64,000 nt of DNA from Ornithinicoccus hortensis (GCF_006716185.1 NZ_VFOP01000001.1:2170001-2234000), one strand, 5' to 3'; shown: positions 8,691 to 17,048, numbered from the stretch's first letter. A program made the numbers and translations. The notes: generated from the sequence alone by a model not told the origin.

Positions 8691-9275
8691 ATGGCACTGC
8701 TGGGTAGGCGATGGAACACGGTGCCCGACGACGTGCCCAAGGGCAACCCGGCGCCGCCGGAGGCGGTGCTGCGGTCCGCCGGGCTGGGGTCCGGGGAGAA
8801 GGTGCACGCGGCGGCGCAGGACGACTGGGACGGTGCGTGGGTGCTGGCGACGACCTGGCGGGTGGTGACCGTCGGCGACGACGGGCAGGTGCAGCTGGAC
8901 CGGCCCTGGCTGACCGTCGACTCCGGCAGCTGGGACCCGGACACCTACCAGCTGGGGGTGTCCTGGGTGGACGGGACCCCGGTCACCCGGTGGCGGTTGC
9001 GCCGCAGCAGCGGCCCCGGCCGGTTGCCGGAGGCGCTGCACGACAGGGTCTCGGCCAGCGTGGTGCTCACCCGGCACGTGGACCTGGGCACCGGACGGAC
9101 CGCGCGCGTGGTGATCCGCAAGGACCTCGCCACCCGCGAGCTGCACGAGCAGGTCCTGGTGGACCGGGCGGCGCGCCCAGGGGACACCGAGCTGCGGGAC
9201 GAGGTGGCCCGGGCCCGGACCGAGGTGCGGAGCCAGGTGGGCCTGCCTCCGTCGGGCACCCCCGGCGATTGGTGA
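8691..9275 (+). CDS. conserved protein downstream of dnaG, function unknown
   Basis: A 194-residue soluble protein with no signal peptide or membrane segment. It has a regular beta-rich pattern (WVLATTWRVVTV, TYQLGVSWVDG) and a charged helical C-terminus. I do not recognise a characterised family; proteins of this kind are often found directly after actinobacterial dnaG. The ATG lies 2 bp after the dnaG stop and the sequence GGAGTGAGG around the stop provides the ribosome binding site, so the two genes are almost certainly co-translated. Any role in replication would be inferred from position alone. Confidence 0.8.
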   Translation: MALLGRRWNTVPDDVPKGNPAPPEAVLRSAGLGSGEKVHAAAQDDWDGAWVLATTWRVVTVGDDGQVQLDRPWLTVDSGSWDPDTYQLGVSWVDGTPVTRWRLRRSSGPGRLPEALHDRVSASVVLTRHVDLGTGRTARVVIRKDLATRELHEQVLVDRAARPGDTELRDEVARARTEVRSQVGLPPSGTPGDW

Positions 9276-9331
9276 GTGGTCCTCCCCGTTTGGTACAGTC
9301 TGACGTCGCTGCGCAACGCGTGCGGCAACCT

Positions 9332-9404
9332 TCCCCTGTAGCTCAATTGGCAGAGCAGCCGGCTGTTAACCGGCAGGTTGTTGGTTCGAGTCCAACCGGG
9401 GGAG
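9332..9404 (+). tRNA. tRNA-Asn (GTT)
   Basis: The sequence folds as a full cloverleaf: acceptor TCCCCTG with CGGGGGA, D-stem GCTC/GAGC, anticodon stem GCCGG/CCGGC with loop CTGTTAA giving anticodon GTT, and T-arm GTTGG-TTCGAGT-CCAAC. The discriminator is G and the CCA end is not encoded. A candidate -10 box TACAGT lies at 9294-9299. Confidence 0.97.
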
Positions 9405-9413
9405 CGGCACGAG

Positions 9414-9444
9414 CGGCCCGGACCTCGCGACGAGGTCCGGGCCG
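9414..9444 (+). terminator. terminator hairpin after tRNA-Asn
   Basis: A perfect 14-bp stem (9414-9427 with 9431-9444) closed by a 3-nt loop starts 9 bp after the tRNA. It is the strongest hairpin in this part of the window and lies before the ribosome binding site of the next gene. Confidence 0.75.
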
Positions 9445-9486
9445 TCGCCGTTCTCCGGGCGGCGTGATGGTCCACGAGGAGGGCAG

Positions 9487-10035
9487 ATGGTCCAGCAGGA
9501 CACCGAGATCAGCTGGTTGACCAGCGCCGAGGCGGTCGCCCGTGCGGACCGCGTCTCCCAGATCTACCAGGCGGCGCTCGGGCACCCGGACTCGGCCAGG
9601 GACCACTTCCGCCGGACCTTCCAGGACTGCATGGCCAGCTACGAGGGGGCGACCTGTCTGGTCGCCCGGGCGGACGGGGACATCGTCGGCTTCCTCTACG
9701 GCTTCGACTTCGTCGCCGGGCACTGGTGGCCCGACCAGATCACCCCGGCGATGGCCGAGCACGGCCACCAGGGATGGTTGGCCGACACCCTGGAGATCGT
9801 CGAGGTCGAGGTGGACCCGGCATACCAGGGCCGTGGCATCGGCACGGCGTTGCTCCGGACCCAACTGGGCGCGATGACCCAGCGGCAGGCGTTGTTGGCC
9901 ACCAAGCCGGACAACCCGGCCCGCCGGCTCTACGGCAGGCTCGGCTTCCTCGAGCTGCTGCCCGACTTCGTCTATCCGGGCAGCGACTACGCGGCGGTGA
10001 TCATGGGGTGGCGCCCCGCCGTCGTTGGGACCTAG
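9487..10035 (+). CDS. GNAT family N-acetyltransferase
   Basis: A 182-residue GNAT-fold enzyme. The acetyl-CoA binding motif A is clear: VEVDPAYQGRGIGTALL (Q/R-x-x-G-x-G/A). The C-terminal block NPARRLYGRLGFLEL is the usual GNAT motif B with the conserved Tyr. The substrate is unknown. The ATG start follows GAGGAGGGCAG. It stands alone between the tRNA-Asn terminator and the convergent gluD gene, and its TAG stop overlaps the gluD stop by 4 bp, so the two transcripts must read into each other unless RNA polymerase stops within the coding region. Confidence 0.92.
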   Translation: MVQQDTEISWLTSAEAVARADRVSQIYQAALGHPDSARDHFRRTFQDCMASYEGATCLVARADGDIVGFLYGFDFVAGHWWPDQITPAMAEHGHQGWLADTLEIVEVEVDPAYQGRGIGTALLRTQLGAMTQRQALLATKPDNPARRLYGRLGFLELLPDFVYPGSDYAAVIMGWRPAVVGT

Positions 10036-10949
10036 CCGCCTCCACCGCCCAGCTGGGTGTTGGCCTTGAGGTCCGGTCCGCCGGCCGTGCTCGGTTGATC
10101 GAGGACCTCGCTGCTGCCCACCGGGCCCGCGGTGCGGCCCTTGCGGCGCTGGCGCGCTTCGACCGCCTCGGCGATCTTGCTGATCCCATAGTTGATCACG
10201 ATGAACATCACGGCCACGAAGATGTACGCCTGCAAGATGTTGCCGTTCTTGCTGCCCAGCTGGCGCCCGGCCATGGTCAACAGTTCGGGGTACAGGATGA
10301 TGTACCCCAACGCCGAGTCCTTGGTGATCACGATGATCTGGCTCACCAGGGTCGGCAGCATGGCGGTCAGGGCCTGGGGGACCAGGATGGTCCGGCGGGT
10401 CTGCGACGGCGTGAGGCCGATGGACAGCCCCGCTTCACGCTGCCCCGAGGGCAGTGACGAGACCCCGTTGCGGATCACCTCGCACAGCACCGCGGAGTTG
10501 TAGAGCACGAGCCCGGTCACCGTGGCAATGAGCGGATTGAGTTCCGTGGGGGTGAAGTCGTTGCGGGACAGGAAGAAGGCGGTGAAGATCATCATGATCA
10601 GCACCGGGACGGCACGGAAGAACTCGACGAAGACGCCGACGGCCCAGCGGAGCGGAGCGATGTCCGACATCCGACCCATGGCCAGGCCCAGGGCCAGGAC
10701 CATCGAGATCACGATGGCCAGGGCAGCCGCGCGGAGCGTCTCGAACAGGCCCGGAAGCACGTAGGTGTCCCAGGTGGTCCACCGGAGGAAGGGGGTCCAC
10801 CTGTCCGCCTCCCACTGGTTCCGCTGGTCCATCCGGCCGTACACCCAGTAGAGGACCGCCAGCAGGGCGAGGATGCCGAGCACGGCGATGATGCGGTGGC
10901 GGACGCGGGCCTTGGGGCCCGGAGCGTCGAACAGGACCTGGGAACTCAT
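10032..10949 (-). CDS. gluD: glutamate/polar amino acid ABC transporter permease (GluD-like)
   Basis: A 305-residue inner-membrane permease of the HisMQ/GluCD type. It has an N-terminal anchor (HRIIAVLGILALLAVLYWV), then the five-segment transport core with the ATPase-docking EAA loop (REAGLSIGLTPSQTRRTILVPQAL). The C-terminal tail after about residue 270 is hydrophilic and ends in a Gly run. It overlaps the upstream gluC stop by 4 bp (ATGA), so the two permeases are translationally coupled and form the heterodimeric channel. It is the last gene of the leftward gluABCD operon. Glutamate as substrate is inferred from the Corynebacterium gluABCD arrangement. Confidence 0.93.
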   Translation of the reverse strand: MSSQVLFDAPGPKARVRHRIIAVLGILALLAVLYWVYGRMDQRNQWEADRWTPFLRWTTWDTYVLPGLFETLRAAALAIVISMVLALGLAMGRMSDIAPLRWAVGVFVEFFRAVPVLIMMIFTAFFLSRNDFTPTELNPLIATVTGLVLYNSAVLCEVIRNGVSSLPSGQREAGLSIGLTPSQTRRTILVPQALTAMLPTLVSQIIVITKDSALGYIILYPELLTMAGRQLGSKNGNILQAYIFVAVMFIVINYGISKIAEAVEARQRRKGRTAGPVGSSEVLDQPSTAGGPDLKANTQLGGGGG

Positions 10950-11626
10950 CGCCGCACCGCCAGCCTGCTGGAGAAGTAGCTCACGATCAGTCCGACCGGC
11001 AGGGTCAGGATCACGAAGCCGATCGCGATCACGAGGAAGACACTGACCATCACGTCCGGGCGGAACTCGATCATGTTCTTCATTGCCAACGACGCCTCGG
11101 CCACCCCGATCGCCGAGGCGACCGTGGTGTTCTTGGTGAGCGCGATGAGGACGTTGCCCAGCGGGGTGATGGCACCCCGGAAGGCCTGCGGCAGGATGAT
11201 CTGGCGCATGCTCTGGGGGAACGTCAACCCGATCGAACGGGCCGCCTCGGCCTGCCCGACCGGGATCGTGTTGACGCCGCTGCGCAGTGCCTCACAGACG
11301 AAGGCGGCGTGGTAGACGGCCAGGCCGAGGATCGCCAGCCGGAAGTTGAGGGTGGGGATGAAGTTCTCGCTGCCCCGCGTCGCGGGTTCGATCCCGAGTT
11401 GCCCCCACAGGCCGAGGCTGGTGAACACGATGATCAGGGTGAGCGGGGTGTTCCGGATCAACGTGACGTAGGCCGTCCCGATGCCATTGAGGATCTTGAC
11501 CGGCGACAGCCGGAACACGGCGACAATGGTGCCGATCACCAGGGCGCCGATCCCGCCGAAGAACGTCAACTTGATCGTCATCCAGAACGCGGCGACGAGG
11601 TTGAACTGTTCGATGAGTTCGAGCAC
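10946..11626 (-). CDS. gluC: glutamate/polar amino acid ABC transporter permease (GluC-like)
   Basis: A roughly 226-residue permease with five membrane segments and the EAA loop (GQAEAARSIGLTFPQSMRQIILPQAF). The frame offers a GTG at 11632 that directly abuts AAGGAGGT and a second GTG at 11626 with 6-nt spacing; the second is the better start. It pairs with GluD, with which it overlaps by 4 bp. A strong stem-loop lies in the 92-bp gap between it and gluB. Confidence 0.93.
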   Translation of the reverse strand: MLELIEQFNLVAAFWMTIKLTFFGGIGALVIGTIVAVFRLSPVKILNGIGTAYVTLIRNTPLTLIIVFTSLGLWGQLGIEPATRGSENFIPTLNFRLAILGLAVYHAAFVCEALRSGVNTIPVGQAEAARSIGLTFPQSMRQIILPQAFRGAITPLGNVLIALTKNTTVASAIGVAEASLAMKNMIEFRPDVMVSVFLVIAIGFVILTLPVGLIVSYFSSRLAVRR

Positions 11627-11653
11627 GGGCACACCTCCTTCAACAGGGCGGCG

Positions 11654-11690
11654 CGACCGGTCGGCGAACGCTGGGTCCGCCGACCGGTCG
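11654..11690 (-). terminator. intercistronic stem-loop between gluB and gluC
   Basis: A perfect 13-bp inverted repeat (CGACCGGTCGGCG at 11654-11666 and its complement at 11678-11690) with an 11-nt loop. In binding-protein transport operons such structures often reduce read-through or protect the upstream message, so that more binding protein than permease is made. That role is inferred here. Confidence 0.6.
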
Positions 11691-11718
11691 TCCTGAGCGC
11701 AGGTCCGTCAACGGCGGG

Positions 11719-12573
11719 TCAGCCGCAGTGACCGCCGGGAGTCGGCGGGTTCAGGTCGGCGTTCGGGGTGTAGTTGGCCGGTCCGAGGTTGTCCTCGATG
11801 ATCTGGTCCATCGTCCCGTCCTCCCACATCGCGGTGAGGATCTCGTTGACCTTCTCGCAACGGTCGTCGCCCCGCTGCATGCCGGCACCGTAGTTCTCCT
11901 CGGAGAACACCTGGCCGACGACCTTCAGCTGACCGGCGAACTGCTCCTGGGCGGCATAGCCGGCCAGGATGGTGTCGTCGGTGGTCAGCGTGTCGACGGT
12001 GCCGTTGACGAGCATCTCCACGCACTCGGAGTAGGACGCGTACTCCTGGAGGTTGCCGCCGTACTCATCCTTGACGTTGGCCGCCGAGGTGGAGCCGGTC
12101 ACCGAGCACAGGATCTTGTCGCCGAGGTCCTCCGGGCCGGTGATCGAGTCGTCGTCGGCGCGCACCAGGAGGTCCTGGCCGGCCACGAAGTACGGTCCGG
12201 CGAACTGGACCCGCTCCTCACGCTCCGTGGTGATCGAGTAGGTGGCGAAGATGATGTCGACCTGACCGGTCTCCAGCAGGTCCTCGCGCTGCGGGGAGGG
12301 CGCCTCGCGGAAGGTGATCTGGTCCTCGGTGTAGCCCAGCTCCTCCGCCACGTGACGGGCGATGTCGACGTCCATGCCGACGTAGTCGCTGCCGTCCTGC
12401 TCGCCGAGGCCCGGCTGGTCGATCTTGATGCCGATGGTGATGCCGTCGCCGCCCTCGCCCCCTGCGGTGCTGTCGCCGTCGGAGTCACCGTCGCCGTCGT
12501 CGCCACCACAGGCGCTGAGCGCGAGGGCACCAGCCGCCAGAACGGCCACGAGTCGGTAGGTCGATTTTTGCAT
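11719..12573 (-). CDS. gluB: glutamate-binding lipoprotein of the ABC transporter (GluB-like)
   Basis: A 284-residue solute-binding protein of family 3. The type II signal peptide ends in the lipobox LSAC with lipidated Cys22, followed by a Gly/Asp-rich linker. The mature domain has the typical blocks DYVGMDVDIARHVAEELG and QVDIIFATYSITTEREERVQFAGPYF. Four cysteines near the C-terminal half (KILCSVTG, SYSECVEM, DDRCEKV and the final HCG) could form disulfides outside the cell. It captures the amino acid and delivers it to GluCD. AAGGAGAC precedes the ATG and overlaps the gluA stop, so gluA and gluB are coupled. Confidence 0.94.
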   Translation of the reverse strand: MQKSTYRLVAVLAAGALALSACGGDDGDGDSDGDSTAGGEGGDGITIGIKIDQPGLGEQDGSDYVGMDVDIARHVAEELGYTEDQITFREAPSPQREDLLETGQVDIIFATYSITTEREERVQFAGPYFVAGQDLLVRADDDSITGPEDLGDKILCSVTGSTSAANVKDEYGGNLQEYASYSECVEMLVNGTVDTLTTDDTILAGYAAQEQFAGQLKVVGQVFSEENYGAGMQRGDDRCEKVNEILTAMWEDGTMDQIIEDNLGPANYTPNADLNPPTPGGHCG

Positions 12574-12583
12574 ATGAGTCTCC

Positions 12584-13366
12584 TTAGTGGGTCAGGATCT
12601 TGCCGAGGAAGTCCTTGGCACGGGCGGATTGGGGGTTGGTGAAGAACTCTTCGGGGGTGTTCGACTCGACGATGGCTCCGTCGGCCATGAACACCACGCG
12701 GTCGGCAGCCTTGCGCGCGAAGCCCATCTCGTGGGTCACCACGATCATGGTCATGCCGCTCTTGGCCAGCTGGACCATCACGTCGAGGACCTCGTTGATC
12801 ATCTCCGGGTCCAGGGCAGAAGTGGGCTCGTCGAACAGCATGACCCGGGGCTCCATCGCGAGCGACCGGGCGATGGCCACGCGCTGCTGCTGGCCACCGG
12901 AGAGCTGCGCCGGGTACTTCGCCGACTGGTGGGCGACGCCGACACGCTCGAGCAACTCCATCGCGCGCTTCTTGGCCTGGTCGGCCTTGACCCCACGGAC
13001 CTTGACCGGGCCGAGGGTGACGTTCTCCAGGATCGTCTTGTGGGCGAACAGGTTGAACGACTGGAAGACCATGCCGACGTCTGCGCGGAGGCGGGCCAGC
13101 GCCTTGCCCTCCTCCGGCAGGTCCTCACCGCCGATGCTGATCCGGCCGGACTCGTAGGTCTCCAGCCGGTTGATCGTGCGGCACAAGGTCGACTTGCCCG
13201 ACCCGGAAGGGCCGATCACGACCAGGACCTCACCCTCGTGGACGGTGAGGTTGATGTCCTGCAGCACGTGCAGGTCACCGAAGTGCTTGTTCACGCCCTC
13301 CAGCACGACCAGGGGCACACCACTGTGTCCGGCCGACTCTTCGGGCGCTGGTGTGGGGTCCGTCAT
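12584..13366 (-). CDS. gluA: glutamate ABC transporter ATP-binding protein (GluA-like)
   Basis: A 260-residue ABC ATPase. Walker A is GPSGSGKST, the signature is LSGGQQQRV, Walker B is [13 protein letters not shown] and the switch histidine is in IVVTHEMGF. It energises the GluCD permease. The frame is open to a TTG at 13426, but the ATG at 13366 ([10 protein letters not shown]) fits family length better; its ribosome binding site is weak. It is the first gene of the operon, so the promoter should lie in the roughly 150 bp between it and the CAU tRNA gene. No transcription factor gene is adjacent. Confidence 0.95.
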   Translation of the reverse strand: MTDPTPAPEESAGHSGVPLVVLEGVNKHFGDLHVLQDINLTVHEGEVLVVIGPSGSGKSTLCRTINRLETYESGRISIGGEDLPEEGKALARLRADVGMVFQSFNLFAHKTILENVTLGPVKVRGVKADQAKKRAMELLERVGVAHQSAKYPAQLSGGQQQRVAIARSLAMEPRVMLFDEPTSALDPEMINEVLDVMVQLAKSGMTMIVVTHEMGFARKAADRVVFMADGAIVESNTPEEFFTNPQSARAKDFLGKILTH

Positions 13367-13518
13367 GGGGGGAACCCTACTTATCAGGGGCGCGGGGCGG
13401 GCCGTATTGGGACACCCTGTAACCAAAATGAGTCCTAACGCCCGTGGGGCGGGGTCCTCCGGGCGCCCGGTGAACGGGTGTCCGGGATCGCGCGTCCGCC
13501 GGTTACCATCGACCGTCC

Positions 13519-13595
13519 GGGCCAGTAGCTCAGCCGGTTAGAGCAGCGGACTCATAATCCGTCGGTCGCGGGTTCAAGCCCCGCCTGGCCCACCA
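13519..13595 (+). tRNA. tRNA with CAU anticodon (elongator Met or Ile2)
   Basis: A complete cloverleaf: acceptor GGGCCAG with CTGGCCC, anticodon arm GCGGA-CTCATAA-TCCGT and T-arm GCGGG-TTCAAGC-CCCGC. The discriminator is A and CCA is encoded at 13593-13595, unlike the other two tRNAs in the window. A CAU anticodon is shared by elongator Met, initiator Met and the Ile2 tRNA whose C34 is modified to lysidine; sequence alone does not settle it. The anticodon stem lacks the three G-C pairs of an initiator. A possible -10 box TACCAT lies at 13504-13509. The 3' half is overlapped on the opposite strand by a protein-coding gene. Confidence 0.93.
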
Positions 13596-14901
13596 ACTCC
13601 GGTCGCCGGTCGCGACGCGGGCGATGCCTCATGACCACACGCGCGAGCAGGAACGCGACCCCTCCGGCCAGGAGGGCGGCGCCCCCGAGGAGGGGCGCCG
13701 GCCAGCGGCCACGGTCGAAGCCGCCGGCCTCCCGGACCTGGGCGTCGGGGACCAGGCCGGCGGCGAGCTGGAAGTGGCCGATCCCAAAGTTCCCGTCGCC
13801 GTTGACCGTGCTGATCCCGCGGGTCCGACCGGTGTGGAGGTCCAGGGCCGTGACCCGGTAGAGCTCGTCGTCGTCCTCGGGGTTGTGCCGGGCGGTGGCG
13901 TCGTCGAGGACCACCACCTCCCGGTCCCCGGTCCAGCCCAGGATGCCGTAGCCGCCGGAGGCGGCGTAGCTGAGCGCGGCAGGGACGTCACGTCCCCGGC
14001 CGGTGGCGTCGACGAAGAAGGTGTAGTCGGCCTCCTGGAGGCAGGCGTACTCGGCCGCGTAGTCGAAGGGGTGGTCGGGGTCGTAGCAGTTCGGGTGGCG
14101 ACTCGTGGTCGCGAGCAGGGCGCCGTCGGGCGACCAGGCGTTGGGCCCGTCGAGACGGTGGCCGGGCAGGGAGTCCAGGGTGCGCAACGTCTCGCCGTCG
14201 GGCCCCACGACCTGCAGCGAGCCGAGTCGTTGCACGGCCAGCTCGGTCCCGTCCGGGGAGAACGCGACCGACCACACGTCCTCGTCCCCGGGGTAGCGGT
14301 GCGACTTGCCGGTCCCGACGTCCAGCATCCCCAGACCACCCACCACGTGGACCCGCAGGTTGTGTGGGTTGGCCGGCCCGGTCGTGGTCAGGTAGGCCAC
14401 CCGTGTGGAGTCCGGCGACCACGCGATGGGCACGGCGCTGCGGCCCGACTCCACCGCATACGTGCGGGTCCGCCCGGAGGTGAGGTCGAGCAGCGCGAGG
14501 GTTGGCTCGTCGGCGTTGTACACGCCGACGGCGACCGTGGTGCCGTCGGGGGAGAGCGCCATGGGCCCGGCATCGCCCTGCGCCTCGGCCCCACCGCGGC
14601 GCTCGGCCAGGGTCATCCGGCGGGTCACGTCACGGTCGGCGCCGACCATCACGGCCTGGGGGAAGTCCAGGAACTCCACCATGAAACCGTGCTGGTAGAT
14701 CGCGATCGCCCGCCCGGGGGCGGGCCCCGAGACGGGGCCGGTCAGGTAGGAGTAGTCCGGCAGGCGATCGGGGATGGTGGCCGATGTCTGCCGCTCGTCT
14801 GCCGTCGCCGAGGCGATCCACGGCAGCAGGAGACCGATGGCCAGCACGAGGGTGAGGACCGCCAGCCCGACGGCGGCGGGCACCGTCCGGAGATGCCTCA
14901 T
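13552..14901 (-). CDS. membrane-anchored beta-propeller (WD40/TolB-like) protein
   Basis: A 449-residue protein with an N-terminal hydrophobic segment (residues 8-32, signal peptide or anchor), several propeller blades marked by SPDGTTVAVGV, WSPDSTRVAYL, FSPDGTELAVQ and WSPDGALLATT, and a single C-terminal membrane helix (LLGGAALLAGGVAFLLARVV) followed by a basic tail. It is probably an extracytoplasmic sensor or scaffold; no enzyme domain is seen. The ATG at 14901 is chosen because the signal sequence begins there; upstream codons belong to the divergent promoter region. The last 15 codons run antisense through the CAU tRNA and the TGA stop lies opposite its anticodon loop, so the very C-terminus (GQAGLEPATDGL) is dictated by the tRNA. 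Confidence 0.8.
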   Translation of the reverse strand: MRHLRTVPAAVGLAVLTLVLAIGLLLPWIASATADERQTSATIPDRLPDYSYLTGPVSGPAPGRAIAIYQHGFMVEFLDFPQAVMVGADRDVTRRMTLAERRGGAEAQGDAGPMALSPDGTTVAVGVYNADEPTLALLDLTSGRTRTYAVESGRSAVPIAWSPDSTRVAYLTTTGPANPHNLRVHVVGGLGMLDVGTGKSHRYPGDEDVWSVAFSPDGTELAVQRLGSLQVVGPDGETLRTLDSLPGHRLDGPNAWSPDGALLATTSRHPNCYDPDHPFDYAAEYACLQEADYTFFVDATGRGRDVPAALSYAASGGYGILGWTGDREVVVLDDATARHNPEDDDELYRVTALDLHTGRTRGISTVNGDGNFGIGHFQLAAGLVPDAQVREAGGFDRGRWPAPLLGGAALLAGGVAFLLARVVMRHRPRRDRRPELVGQAGLEPATDGL

Positions 14902-14987
14902 CGCCGGAACGTAGCAGCGATGCCGCGGGTCCCGGAAGATGTCGGGTCGGACCCGCCCGTGCTGGTACCCCGAAACATGTGGGGCAC

Positions 14988-15016
14988 TTGATACTCGTGG
15001 GGCAAGAGAGCACAAT
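14988..15016 (+). promoter_or_regulatory. sigma70-type promoter for the DUF3145 gene
   Basis: TTGATA at 14988-14993 (5 of 6 to the -35 consensus) and CACAAT at 15011-15016 (4 of 6 to the -10 consensus) are separated by exactly 17 bp. This is the best promoter match seen in the window. Transcription would begin near 15023, giving a leader of about 80 nt before the DUF3145 start. Confidence 0.6.
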
Positions 15017-15103
15017 GGGGTCCGTCGCACGACGCGACAGCCGACACAGGTGGCACGAGGCCGTTGGGGAAGACGTCCCTCGCACCCACCACAGGAGGTT
15101 CGG

Positions 15104-15619
15104 ATGTCCGTCGTGATGCCGCGTGTCATGACCCGCGGGGTGGTGTTCATTCACTCCACCCCGACTGCGCTGTGCCCGCACATCGCCTGGGCGCTGGAAG
15201 GGGTCCTGGAGACCCGCGTCTCCCTGGACTGGACCCCACAACCCGCCCAGCCGGGCACCATGCGCACCGAGTTCTCCTGGACCGGTGAGGCAGGGACCGG
15301 CGCCCATCTCGCCACCGCCATGCGCGGCTGGGACGGCCTCCGCTACGAGGTCGTCGAGGAAGCCAGCCGCGGGAGCGACGGCGCCCGGTGGACGCATACC
15401 CCGTCCCTCGGCATCCACCACGCCCGGCTGTCCGCGAACGGCGACATCGTCGTCAACGAGGACCGCCTGCGCAGCATCGTGGCGGAGGCCGGCGGCAACG
15501 TCGCGGTGCTCACCGCCGAGCTCGACGTGACCCTCGGCGCCGCGTGGGACGCCGAGCTCGAGCACTTCCGGCACGCGGGCGAGGGCGCGCCGGTCAAGTG
15601 GCTGCACAAGGTCGGGTAA
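15104..15619 (+). CDS. DUF3145 family protein
   Basis: A 171-residue soluble protein of a family restricted to actinobacteria (DUF3145). The sequence begins VMTRGVVFIHSTPTALCPHIAWALEGVL and continues with alternating beta strands; there is no signal peptide. The function of the family is unknown. The ATG at 15104 follows AGGAGG at 15093-15098. It is a single-gene unit with its own strong promoter upstream and hairpins downstream. Confidence 0.9.
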   Translation: MSVVMPRVMTRGVVFIHSTPTALCPHIAWALEGVLETRVSLDWTPQPAQPGTMRTEFSWTGEAGTGAHLATAMRGWDGLRYEVVEEASRGSDGARWTHTPSLGIHHARLSANGDIVVNEDRLRSIVAEAGGNVAVLTAELDVTLGAAWDAELEHFRHAGEGAPVKWLHKVG

Positions 15620-15643
15620 AGGCTCGCCCACGGGGCCGCCGAT

Positions 15644-15707
15644 CGCCGCGCCCCGCTCCGCGGCGCGTGAGAGGGTGACGCACGGTCGCCGGCCGCGCGA
15701 CCGTGCG
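15644..15707 (+). terminator. two consecutive hairpins after DUF3145
   Basis: A 7-bp stem (15644-15650 with 15659-15665) is followed by a perfect 11-bp stem (CGCACGGTCGC at 15679-15689 with 15697-15707, 7-nt loop). They lie between DUF3145 and the transporter gene. They probably end the DUF3145 transcript; a leader structure for the transporter mRNA is the alternative. Confidence 0.5.
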
Positions 15708-15734
15708 GTGGCTACCTGACCCGAGGAGTGTGTG

Positions 15735-17027
15735 ATGAGCGACGACGGACGCAAACTGGGCCACGCCGACCGGGTGGACGACGACTCGGGAAGCCCGGCC
15801 CGGTGGAAGATCATCGGCCCGGGACTGGTCGTCGCGGCGACCGGCGTGGGCGCCGCCGACATGGTGGCCACCCTCACCGCCGGATCCCGCTACGGCTACG
15901 GGCTGCTGTGGGCGGTCATCGTCGGGGTGATCCTGAAGATCATCCTGGTCGAGGGCGCCGGCCGCTACACGCTCGCGACCGGCTACACGATCTTCGAGGG
16001 GTGGCGCACCCTGGGCCGGTGGACCACCTGGTACTTCGGGCCCTACATCATCATCTGGGGCTTCGTGTACGGGGCGTCGGCGATGAGCTCGACGGCGCTG
16101 CCGCTGGCGGCGCTCTTCCCTGCGGTCGACCTGAAGATCTGGGCCGTGCTGATGGGGCTGGCCGGGTTCGTGATGGTCTGGCTCAACAAGTACGCCACCT
16201 TCGAGAAGATCACCGCCGCCCTGGTGGGGATCATGTTCCTCACCATCGTGATGCTGGCCGTGATCGCGGCCCCCAACTTCCCGGAGATGCTCAAGGGCCT
16301 GGTCCCGCTGATCCCCGAGGGCGGCCTGCTCTACACCCTCGCGCTGGCGGGTGGGGTCGGGGGCACGATCACCCTGGCGGCCTACGGCTACTGGCTGCGC
16401 GAGAAGGGCTGGTACACCCCGAAGTGGATGCGGGTGATGCGCATCGACAACACGATGGCTTACGTGCTCACCGGCGTCTTCGTGCTGGCCATGCTCATCG
16501 TGGGCGTCGAGGTCGTCCAGGCCGCGGGGTTGTCGCTGAGCGCGGGCGACGAGGGGCTGGTGCAGCTGGCCGATGTGCTCAAGGACCGCTACGGCGACGT
16601 CATCGGCACGGCCTTCCTGGTCGGTTTCTGGGCCGCGGCCTTCTCCTCGATCATCGGGGTGTGGAACGGGGTCTCGCTCATGTTCGCCGACTTCTGGGGC
16701 AACATGCGCGGCCTGGAGTCGGGTCACCCGGACACCCGGGTCGGCGGCAAGTACTTCAAGTGGTACCTCATCTGGCTGACCTTCCCGCCGATGATCATGC
16801 TGTTCCTGGACCGCCCGATCGGGCTGATCCTGGCCTACGGCGTCCTCGGGTCGCTCTTCATGCCGTTCCTGGCGGTCACCCTGCTCGGGCTGCTGAACGG
16901 CCGCCGGGTCCCCACGGAGTGGGCCAACCGGCTGCACACGAACGTGCTGCTGGCGATCACCGCCCTGATCTTCGGCGTGCTCGGGGTCAACCAGCTCTGG
17001 GAGTCCGTCAGCGGGATGTTCGGCTGA
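15735..17027 (+). CDS. Nramp-related transporter lacking the canonical metal motif
   Basis: A 430-residue membrane protein with about 11 segments, recognisable as Nramp-fold. In classical Nramps the first membrane helix carries DPGN and the sixth carries MPH, which bind Mn or Fe. Here the first helix reads GPGLVVAATGVGAADMVATL (residues 28-47) with no DPGN, and the sixth-helix region reads GGVGGTITLAAYGYWLREKG with no MPH. This pattern occurs in a divergent branch of the family; the cargo may be another ion such as Mg or a different solute. GAGGAG lies 6 nt before the ATG at 15735; an alternative GTG lies one codon upstream. No metalloregulator gene is adjacent. Confidence 0.85.
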   Translation: MSDDGRKLGHADRVDDDSGSPARWKIIGPGLVVAATGVGAADMVATLTAGSRYGYGLLWAVIVGVILKIILVEGAGRYTLATGYTIFEGWRTLGRWTTWYFGPYIIIWGFVYGASAMSSTALPLAALFPAVDLKIWAVLMGLAGFVMVWLNKYATFEKITAALVGIMFLTIVMLAVIAAPNFPEMLKGLVPLIPEGGLLYTLALAGGVGGTITLAAYGYWLREKGWYTPKWMRVMRIDNTMAYVLTGVFVLAMLIVGVEVVQAAGLSLSAGDEGLVQLADVLKDRYGDVIGTAFLVGFWAAAFSSIIGVWNGVSLMFADFWGNMRGLESGHPDTRVGGKYFKWYLIWLTFPPMIMLFLDRPIGLILAYGVLGSLFMPFLAVTLLGLLNGRRVPTEWANRLHTNVLLAITALIFGVLGVNQLWESVSGMFG

Positions 17028-17048
17028 GGCCGACAGGGCTGGCCCGGT

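Noticed and set aside
10032-10035. Possible frameshift or fusion between the GNAT and gluD genes
   Set aside because: The 4-bp overlap is between two convergent stop codons; both proteins are full length.
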